This document shows, piece by piece, positions 15,057-20,862 of a stretch of DNA of 20,862 bases. The DNA is taken from contig JAGWBL010000009.1 of the NCBI GenBank assembly GCA_021295935.1, positions 1 through 20,862 on the forward strand. The letters run 5' to 3'. Positions within the stretch are counted from its first letter, which is position 1, and every line of letters starts with the position of its first letter. The notes under the pieces are model-generated. The model ran no database searches. It was given only the letters and a program-made list of their open reading frames with translations, and was not told the origin of the DNA. Both the position numbers and the translations under genes were made by a program. The DNA is from Pseudomonadales bacterium. GTDB taxonomy: Bacteria; Pseudomonadota; Gammaproteobacteria; Pseudomonadales; Azotimanducaceae.

Positions 15057-17810
15057 CTAGGCGGCCACTCCGCAACACCGCTTGTACTTCTTTCCCGATC
15101 CGCAGGGACACTGCTCGTTCCTGCCGATCTTTCGACCCTCTCGCACGACTGGGGTGCGCGTCTGCCTTCGAGGGGTCGATGGAAGATCCGATCCTGAAGT
15201 CGGGCTGCTGGCATGGTGCAGACGGAGTCTCTTCATGAGCTCCAGTTGCCGCTTGCGCTCCTCTTCTTCGTCGCGCTGTTTCTGGACCCTCAGGCGAGAC
15301 AAGGTTCGAATGGTGTCGAACTGCACTCCGAACAGCATCTCCTCGAACAGCTCGAAGGACTCCCGCTTGTATTCCTGTTTCGGTTGCTTCTGGGCGTAAG
15401 CGCGCAAGTGAATGGCCTGGCGCAATTGGTCCATCGTCGCCAGGTGCTCCTTCCATTTCTGATCCAGGAGGGAAAGCAGGATCCGCTTCTCGCCTGATCG
15501 TACGTCTATACCCTCCTCGATCCACTCCTCCGTCTTCGCGCGATACATCGAGGCGGAGGCTTCCACCAATCGACTTGCCACCTGCTCACGATCCAGAGCC
15601 ACGCTCTCGTCGTCCAGCCAGTCCTTCACGGGAACGGCAATGCCAAACTCCGCATACGCCATATTGCCGATCTCGGTCAGCTCCTTTTCACCTGCAGCAA
15701 CCTGCGGCATCAGGTGTTGGTCCACCAGGTTCTGCAACACGGCGGCTCTCATGCTCTCGATCATCTCCGTGACGTCGTCCACCTCGAGCAGCTTGCTTCG
15801 CTCGTGGTACACAACCTGACGTTGATCATTGGAGACATCGTCGTACTCCAGCAGGCTCTTGCGGATGTCGAAGTTTCGGCCCTCGACCTTGCGCTGAGCG
15901 CGCTCTATGGACTTGTTGACCAACCCCGCCTCGATCGCCTGACCCCTCTCGACGTTGCTTGCCGCGATCATGTTGCGCATCCGTTCGGAGACGAATATCC
16001 GCATGAGGTCGTGTTCCATGGACAGATAGAACCTGGACGAACCGGGGTCTCCCTGCCTCCCCGACCTCCCTCGCAACTGGTTGTCGATGCGTCTCGACTC
16101 GTGGCGTTCGCTGCCGATGATGTGGAGCCCTCCCGCCTCCAGCACCTTGTTGTGACGGCTCGACCACGCATCCCTCGCCTTGGCCACTTCGGATTCGGTG
16201 GGGGTGTCCATTCGGGCGACCTCGGCCTCCCAGTTGCCTCCGAGCTTGATGTCCGTTCCTCGTCCCGCCATCTTGGTGGCGATTGTGACATTTCCGGCAC
16301 GACCCGCCTGCGCCACCACCTCTGCTTCCCGTTCGTGCTGCTTGGCATTGAGGACGTTGTGGGCAATCCTGTTCTTGCGCAGTTCAGCCGAGAGACTCTC
16401 CGAAGACTCAATGGAGGCCGTTCCCACAAGCACCGGCTGTCCTCGCTCCACGCAATCCATGACGTCCTGGACCACGGCATCGTACTTCTCGGCCAACGTG
16501 TTGAATATCAGGTCGTTTCTGTCGTCCCGGATCATCAGGCGGTGCGTGGGGATCACGATCACGTCAAGCCCGTAGATCTGGCGGAACTCCATCGCTTCCG
16601 TCTCCGCGGTTCCGGTCATGCCAGCGAGCTTGTCGTAGAGCCGGAAGTAGTTCTGGAAGGTCGTTGAGGCCACGGTTTGCGTCTCGTCCCGGATGGCCAC
16701 TCCCTCCTTGGCCTCGACGGCTTGGTGCAGTCCCTCCGACCAGCGCCGTCCCGGCATTGCACGGCCCGTGTGCTCGTCGATGATCACGATCTGGCCGTCC
16801 TTGACCACGTACTCGACATCCCGCTTGTACAGGAAGTGTGCGCGGAGGGCCGCGGTCACCAGTTCGAGCAACCGCAAGTTCGCTGCCGAGTACAGCGTGT
16901 CCCCGGATTCCAGCAGGTTCAAACGCCGAAGTTCCGCCTCCACACGCTCATGCCCCCGCTCGGTGAGTTCAACGCGACGGTTCTTTTCGTCGACGAAGAA
17001 GTCGCCTGTGTCTTCGATCGGTTCCCCGCCCAAGGCGACCGGAATGCGCGATTCCACCATCTCCTGTTGTTTAAGCCGTGGCGCGAGCCGGTCCATGACC
17101 TGGTACAGCTCCGTCCGACGTTCCGCGGCACCTGCGATGATCAGGGGCGTGCGAGCCTCATCGATCAGGATCGAATCCACTTCGTCAACAATGGCGAAGT
17201 AGCGATCTCGCTGCACTTGATCCTGTAACCGCAACGCCATGTTGTCGCGCAGGTAGTCGAATCCGAACTCGTTGTTGTTCCCGTAGGTGATGTCGCAGGC
17301 GTAGGCCGCGTGCTTGTCCGTCGAGGACTGTCCGGACTGGATCACGCCTACCGACAGGCCCAGATAGCGATAGATGGGGCCCATCCAGTCTGCATCTCGC
17401 CTCGCGAGGTAGTCGTTGACCGTGACGACATGCACGCCCTTGCCGGTCAGGGCGTTCAAGACCGCCGCCAGTGTCGCGACCAACGTCTTGCCCTCGCCCG
17501 TCCGCATTTCCGCGATGCGGCCCTCGTGCAGCGTCATGCCGCCGATCAGCTGAACATCGAAGTGCCTGTTTTGAATCGTCCGGTCTGCAGCCTCACGAAC
17601 CAGCGCGAAGGCAGTGGGCAGCAGTTGCTCGAGCCTTTCGCCGTTCGCGTATCGAGCCTTGAGGGCTTGGGTTCTTGCGGGAAAGTCCGCCGCAGAGATC
17701 TCCGAGGACGCTTTCGCCAACTCGTTGACGAGGCGAACCTGCTTGCCCATGCGAGCAAGTTCCCGGCTGTTCCGGTTGCCAAGTATGCGAGCGAATGCCC
17801 TGACGATCAT
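15057..17810 (-). CDS. secA: Preprotein translocase ATPase SecA
   Basis: SecA drives preproteins through the SecYEG channel by ATP hydrolysis at the inner membrane. The 917-residue protein (E. coli 901) is collinear with E. coli SecA from its first residues. It has Walker A MRTGEGKT (102-109), HVVTVNDYLARRD, DYLRDNMA, the DEAD-type block VDEVDSILIDEARTPLI, DEHTGRAMPGRRWSEGLHQ, TKMAGRGTDIKLGG and HESRRIDNQLRGRSGRQGD. The C-terminal CPCGSGKKYKRCC zinc tail binds SecB and phospholipid in other species. The ATG at 17810 is chosen by that alignment; no good ribosome site precedes it, and the frame is open to 17933 with residues foreign to the family. The mutT gene that follows secA in E. coli is absent; yacG follows convergently. 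Confidence 0.97.
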   Translation of the reverse strand: MIVRAFARILGNRNSRELARMGKQVRLVNELAKASSEISAADFPARTQALKARYANGERLEQLLPTAFALVREAADRTIQNRHFDVQLIGGMTLHEGRIAEMRTGEGKTLVATLAAVLNALTGKGVHVVTVNDYLARRDADWMGPIYRYLGLSVGVIQSGQSSTDKHAAYACDITYGNNNEFGFDYLRDNMALRLQDQVQRDRYFAIVDEVDSILIDEARTPLIIAGAAERRTELYQVMDRLAPRLKQQEMVESRIPVALGGEPIEDTGDFFVDEKNRRVELTERGHERVEAELRRLNLLESGDTLYSAANLRLLELVTAALRAHFLYKRDVEYVVKDGQIVIIDEHTGRAMPGRRWSEGLHQAVEAKEGVAIRDETQTVASTTFQNYFRLYDKLAGMTGTAETEAMEFRQIYGLDVIVIPTHRLMIRDDRNDLIFNTLAEKYDAVVQDVMDCVERGQPVLVGTASIESSESLSAELRKNRIAHNVLNAKQHEREAEVVAQAGRAGNVTIATKMAGRGTDIKLGGNWEAEVARMDTPTESEVAKARDAWSSRHNKVLEAGGLHIIGSERHESRRIDNQLRGRSGRQGDPGSSRFYLSMEHDLMRIFVSERMRNMIAASNVERGQAIEAGLVNKSIERAQRKVEGRNFDIRKSLLEYDDVSNDQRQVVYHERSKLLEVDDVTEMIESMRAAVLQNLVDQHLMPQVAAGEKELTEIGNMAYAEFGIAVPVKDWLDDESVALDREQVASRLVEASASMYRAKTEEWIEEGIDVRSGEKRILLSLLDQKWKEHLATMDQLRQAIHLRAYAQKQPKQEYKRESFELFEEMLFGVQFDTIRTLSRLRVQKQRDEEEERKRQLELMKRLRLHHASSPTSGSDLPSTPRRQTRTPVVREGRKIGRNEQCPCGSGKKYKRCCGVAA

Positions 17811-18063
17811 GAGTCGGGGAGAAAAGTTGAAGACAAGAGATTCTATTTGGGGTAGGTGCCCGCTCCTTGGATGCCCGGTACTTCGAACAATTTCCTCGCT
17901 CTTGGACTCGAGCCCACACCCAATCGAAGCCAAGCGCGAGAACCGCGGATCTCGGTGAGAGTCTCCGGAGGATTCGCTACACTAGAAACGCGCTTTCCGC
18001 AGACTTCATGCCCCTCCAACGGACCTCGGCACTCTGAGCGATTCCTCGACACCAATTCCCGGC

Positions 18064-18438
18064 ATGCCCCCCGATCGCGAACTGCGCAACCGGGAGACTC
18101 GACGGTCACGCCTGGTGAAGTTCAGTTCGATTCTCAATGTGCGGACCACACGCAACGAACACGGTTCGCGACTCAAGAAGGTAATGGACGATGCCGCGGC
18201 GGCGAAGGAAGTGACCCGCGTTGTGAAACGAGTCATGCCGAGAGATTATGCCAGCCACTGCTTGGCTGCCGCGGTCAAGGGCGCACAGCTAGTGCTGGTT
18301 GTCGACAGTTCCGCGTGGGCCTCGAAGATCCGTCTTGACCAGAAGCGCATCCTCGATCGAGTGACGGATCTCTCGATCTTCGCGAGGGTCACAGGCGTGC
18401 GCGTGCGAGTCGAGCCGGCCGGTCGCTTGCCAGAGTAG
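18064..18438 (+). CDS. dciA: DciA-type (DUF721) replicative helicase loader
   Basis: DciA proteins bind DnaB and promote its loading at the origin in the many bacteria without DnaC. The 124-residue product has a basic N-terminus followed by the DUF721 core (about 37-118). The key block is LVLVVDSSAWASKIRLDQKRIL (76-97, containing Trp86), with VTGVRVRVEP at the end. It is short but within the family range. ATG at 18064 has no evident ribosome site, and a later GTG is conceivable. It diverges from secA across 253 bases, in which I see no gene and no M23 peptidase, a gene that often lies between dciA and secA. A possible -10 (TACACT, 17978) is weak. Confidence 0.85.
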   Translation: MPPDRELRNRETRRSRLVKFSSILNVRTTRNEHGSRLKKVMDDAAAAKEVTRVVKRVMPRDYASHCLAAAVKGAQLVLVVDSSAWASKIRLDQKRILDRVTDLSIFARVTGVRVRVEPAGRLPE

Positions 18439-18488
18439 CACAGGGGCGCCCCGGCCACCGTCTCCGACGCAACCGGCGCCGCAAGCCC

Positions 18489-18680
18489 TCAACGAGCTCG
18501 CCAGAAGACCACAGTGCCGCCGGCATGGGCCAGCCGATCGATCTCGGGCTTCGGCGCAATAGCGCCCATTTTCAACTTCTTCCGAAATGCCTGGACCACC
18601 CAGAGCCGTCCAGCCCGCTCCGTGACATAGACCACCCTCCAAGTGTCGGACGCACCCTGGATTCCCACGAGTGACGGATC
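18489..18680 (-). pseudogene. RelE/HigB-type toxin, C-terminal fragment
   Basis: On the - strand an open frame ending at the TGA at 18489-18491 reads DTWRVVYVTERAGRLWVVQA then FRKKLKMGAIAPKPEIDRLA. It matches the second half of the RelE/HigB (Gp49-like) toxins: strands ending in RVVYV, a hydrophobic strand WVVQAF followed by basic KK, and a closing helix. The N-terminal half is missing because the frame runs into the IS3-like remnant on the opposite strand. The two overlap at about 18643-18680, so the junction cannot be placed exactly. No antitoxin gene is seen. The last residues (GGTVVFWRAR) do not look like the family. Most likely a dead remnant. Confidence 0.6.
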
Positions 18681-18946
18681 CCTCTATCTGGCGGTAATTC
18701 TGGATGCCTGTTCCCGACGGATCGTTGGCTGGCACATGTCCTCCAAGCAGACCATTTCTCAGATGCTGGGAGCTTTGGAGGTAACGGCGCGGCGGCGAAA
18801 GGCTGCCGAAGAAAGAGACCCGCAATCGGGTGATTGAATGCAATGAAGGAAGCTGCAACTCGCGCCGGTCCCGTTCGGAACTGGGGTGCCGGTCGCTGAA
18901 AGAGTTCGAGGGGCAACTCTCCAGCCTCTTTGCAAACGTCGCCTAG
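18643..18946 (+). mobile_element. IS3-family transposase (orfB) remnant with internal deletion
   Basis: Two parts of an IS3-type DDE transposase lie in different frames. The first (18643-about 18800) reads SDGSLYLAVILDACSRRIVGW, a typical orfB core segment including the first catalytic Asp region. The second (about 18815-18946) reads IECNEGSCNSRRSRSELG then CRSLKEFEGQLSSLF, a damaged form of the orfB end (EWIEGWYN.RRRHSALGY.SP.EFE). The middle, with the second Asp and Glu, is deleted and the frame changes, so it cannot be active. I did not find orfA or terminal inverted repeats. The left end abuts the toxin fragment, which suggests insertion into or beside that gene. Confidence 0.8.
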
Positions 18947-19055
18947 GCACAGGGCGCAGGGTCCTGGAACTTCCGGGGCTCCAGACCTTGCTCAGAGAAT
19001 AAGGCCCGGAGTACTTGTGGGTCCACCCCAAAGAGCTTGGAAAAGACCTGCGGCA
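18943..19055 (-). other. Unrecognised open-frame tail between IS3 remnant and hydrolase
   Basis: On the - strand the segment reads PVPQVFSKLFGVDPQVLRAL and ends at a stop within a CTAG shared with the end of the IS3 remnant. It looks protein-like, but I recognise no family and it has no start of its own: upstream the frame passes into the antisense of the hydrolase gene. Possibly the tail of another decayed gene. Confidence 0.2.
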
Positions 19056-19067
19056 CAGGATCGGAAG

Positions 19068-19904
19068 TCAGAGTGGATGATCCTGGATGAAGTCGCGCAG
19101 CTCTTCGCTCACACGCTCCGGCGCTTCGAGCTGGATCATGTGAGCCACGCCGGCGACCTCGACGCATCGGCTCTCGGACACGGAGGCGACCAGATGAGCC
19201 GCCGTGGCGCGACTCCGGACTTCATCCAAGGTCCCAATCATGACGAGAAGCGGCACAGTCAGCTCCCCAAGACGATCCGCTGCCCGAGGCTCGAGTGGCT
19301 GCGGCAGACCCTCCTCGTTCTCCGCCTGGTACGTCGAAAGCACATCCGCCTTGATGCTGTCTCGGAGTGTCCGGCCCACCCGCGTGGTCGGTTGGCCCCA
19401 ACCGTCTACCCAGATCTGCGTCTCGAGCTCTGCCAGCTCGACCCACTTCTTCTCGTCCCAGAGCCGGTCCAAGTCACTCCGGGGCACGTTGTCTTCTTCG
19501 AGATCAAGGTCTGGACGGTAGCCGCCGATACCACCGGCAACGCTCGTGAGCGTGGCTACGCAAGCTGGCCGAGCCAACGCGAGATCCAACGCTATCGTAC
19601 CTCCGAACGATTGGCCGACAATGTGAGCTCGATCGACTCCGAGGTGGTCGAGCAGTGCGGCGACATCCGCCCAATAGGCGAACTCGACATGCTCGGTTGT
19701 GCTGCGGCCGAACCCGCGCATGTCACAGCGGACAACTCGGTGGCTGCCGGCAAGCGCCTGCGCTTGAAAATCCCACATGCGCAGGTTTCCAAGCCACCCG
19801 TGGATGAGAACCAGCGCTTCTCCCGCCCCTTCGACCTCATAGTAGAGATTCCCGCCGCCGACAGCGAGGAATCCTGCGGTGCTAGGTCGTCCGCGTTGGC
19901 CCAT
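19068..19904 (-). CDS. Alpha/beta-fold hydrolase
   Basis: A 278-residue single-domain alpha/beta hydrolase. The oxyanion motif HGWLG is at 35-39, DMRGFGRS at 61-68, the nucleophile elbow GQSFGG at 97-102 (Ser99), the acid Asp227 in IGTLDEVRS and His255 in GVAHMIQLEAPERV. The catalytic triad looks complete, so the enzyme is probably active. The layout is like 3-oxoadipate enol-lactonase and related esterases, but the substrate cannot be read from sequence. No signal peptide is seen, so it is probably cytoplasmic. ATG at 19904 has no strong ribosome site. It is flanked on both sides by toxin and IS remnants in the place where lpxC is expected, and may be an acquired gene. Confidence 0.9.
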   Translation of the reverse strand: MGQRGRPSTAGFLAVGGGNLYYEVEGAGEALVLIHGWLGNLRMWDFQAQALAGSHRVVRCDMRGFGRSTTEHVEFAYWADVAALLDHLGVDRAHIVGQSFGGTIALDLALARPACVATLTSVAGGIGGYRPDLDLEEDNVPRSDLDRLWDEKKWVELAELETQIWVDGWGQPTTRVGRTLRDSIKADVLSTYQAENEEGLPQPLEPRAADRLGELTVPLLVMIGTLDEVRSRATAAHLVASVSESRCVEVAGVAHMIQLEAPERVSEELRDFIQDHPL

Positions 19905-19951
19905 GGCACCAATCTAGCAGGGCAAGAGAGGTGCTTGGAGCGGAGTCTTGC

Positions 19952-20156
19952 GAGATCCGGTCGCAGGCCAGCGCAGCGGCGGTCGGCCGCGATCTCCCCG
20001 TAGGCTCGGGCCGCGGTGCTGTCGAACGGGAGAATCCGCTCGTCGTTTGCCGACAGGCAGGATCGCCACGCCGTAGCGAAATTCCGCTTGGGGATCGCCC
20101 AGATCGCGAAAGACCTTGTCGCTTCCTTCCACCAACTCGATATCGGACTCGCTCAT
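19952..20156 (-). pseudogene. Chimeric toxin-antitoxin remnant (XRE-type antitoxin start joined to VapC/FitB PIN pieces)
   Basis: From ATG 20156 the frame begins MSESDIELVEGSDKVFRDLG, the typical start of short XRE-family antitoxins. Around residue 23 it becomes AEFRYGVAILPVGKR, the helix region of VapC/FitB-type PIN toxins (AELRYGVALLPxGRR). One frame over, from about 20044 to 19952, it continues DERILPFDSTAARAYGEIAA, the next PIN segment, with some 20 residues missing between. The first and last PIN parts, including most catalytic acids, are absent. Two fusion points and a frameshift show a dead composite of two modules. It ends about 50 bases before the hydrolase start. Confidence 0.7.
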
Positions 20157-20195
20157 GACAATTCCTCACGTTTCAGTTGGGCCAGCCGGCTCGCG

Positions 20196-20862
20196 CTACT
20201 CCACTTGGTGTCGGAGAAACGACGGCACGTCAACGTAGTCGCTGTCCCTGACCAATCTCGAATTCCTCGTTGCTTGGGAAGTTCGAGGCACGTTGGGAGT
20301 CTCTTCAGAATTGTCTCCACCCACGGGCTTGGGTCTCGCGGAACTGAATCGAAGTGCGGGCTCCTTGACCTCCTTGGATTCGGGCGGCGCAGCGCCAAAG
20401 GGCGTGATGCCCGTCACGACAACCGTCACGCGCATGGCGTCGCCGAGCGATTCCTGCGCGACCAGACCAATCATCGGCCGCACACCCTCGGTGAGATATT
20501 CCCTCGCGACCTCGCCCACATCCTTGTACTCGCTGCTCTTCAGCGTCTGCGGATTGCAACTCACGTTGATCAGCGCCGCCTTCGAAGATCCCAAATCGAT
20601 TTCCTCCAGCAACGGACTTCTGAGCGCACCCTCCGTCGCGTGCGTCGCACGCTCGTCTCCCGAAGCGGAGCACGAACCGATCACGGCCATTCCAGGCTCG
20701 CTCATCACAGTCTTGACGTCAGCGAAGTCCAGATTTATGTGGCCCACATGATTGACGAGATCGGCGATTCCCTGCACTGCCCCGCAAAGCACTTCATCCG
20801 CCGCACGGAACGCATCGAACAGCAGATTGTCCTCGCCCATCTCCGTCAGAAGCTTGTCGTTC
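20196..20862 (-). CDS. ftsZ: Cell division protein FtsZ, C-terminal part (runs off the window)
   Basis: FtsZ is the tubulin-like GTPase that forms the division ring. The visible 221 codons begin at NDKLLTEMG, equivalent to about residue 189 of E. coli FtsZ, so the GTP-binding half lies outside the window. Present are LLFDAFRAADEVLCGAVQGI, the T7 synergy loop INLDFADVKTVMSE, SPLLEEIDL, the core end RVTVVVTGI, a charged linker and the C-terminal peptide DYVDVPSFLRHQ, which binds FtsA and ZipA in E. coli. The GRGI found before LLDAF in most FtsZ is replaced by MGED, and several core positions are divergent. In most gammaproteobacteria lpxC follows directly; here a toxin-antitoxin remnant does. 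Confidence 0.96.
   Translation of the reverse strand, partial: NDKLLTEMGEDNLLFDAFRAADEVLCGAVQGIADLVNHVGHINLDFADVKTVMSEPGMAVIGSCSASGDERATHATEGALRSPLLEEIDLGSSKAALINVSCNPQTLKSSEYKDVGEVAREYLTEGVRPMIGLVAQESLGDAMRVTVVVTGITPFGAAPPESKEVKEPALRFSSARPKPVGGDNSEETPNVPRTSQATRNSRLVRDSDYVDVPSFLRHQVE

Noticed and set aside
15714..16667. 317-codon + strand open frame antisense to secA
   Set aside because: It is a shadow of conserved secA sequence on the other strand.
17811..17933. N-terminal extension of SecA
   Set aside because: SecA proteins begin at the residues coded from 17810; the upstream codons do not match the family.

Overview
The window is chromosomal DNA from a gammaproteobacterium of moderately high GC. 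The main evidence is gene order: ftsZ, secA, yacG, pilD, nadC, ampD and aceE-aceF lie in the same order and relative strands as the E. coli ftsZ to aceF segment. The tRNA-Thr(CGT) between nadC and the pilin locus matches the Pseudomonas pilA locus. The proteins themselves (homodimeric-type AceE, two-lipoyl AceF, SecA with a C-terminal zinc tail, DciA of the helicase-loader family) fit this placement. I cannot name a genus.

Left part (1-5965): a PduO-type cob(I)alamin adenosyltransferase on the + strand converges on the aceE-aceF pyruvate dehydrogenase operon on the - strand. The two genes are 4 bases apart and no lpd follows. A 28-bp perfect palindrome lies about 45 bases upstream of the aceE start. 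From 5966 to 7473, where E. coli has ampE, aroP and pdhR, I recognise no gene and the DNA looks decayed.

Centre (7474-15012): ampD (-) and nadC (+) diverge from only 22 bases. Then come tRNA-Thr(CGT) (-), a small pilin-like membrane protein (-) in the pilA position, and a tightly overlapping + strand run of pilD, a full-length Lhr helicase and yacG. pilB, pilC, coaE and zapD are absent from their usual places. AmpD has Gln where the family has a zinc-binding His.

Right part (15057-20862): secA (-) and dciA (+) diverge. The stretch between dciA and ftsZ, where lpxC is expected, holds instead a RelE/HigB-type toxin tail, an internally deleted IS3-family transposase, an intact alpha/beta hydrolase, and a chimeric remnant of an XRE-type antitoxin and a VapC/FitB-type PIN toxin. 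The ftsZ C-terminal part runs off the window edge.

Functionally this is mostly housekeeping: central carbon metabolism, NAD synthesis, peptidoglycan recycling, protein export, replication and division. It carries signs of erosion and mobile-element traffic at three points: ampD to aceE, the pilin locus, and dciA to ftsZ. I found no CRISPR array, rRNA, intact mobile element or clear new multi-gene system.
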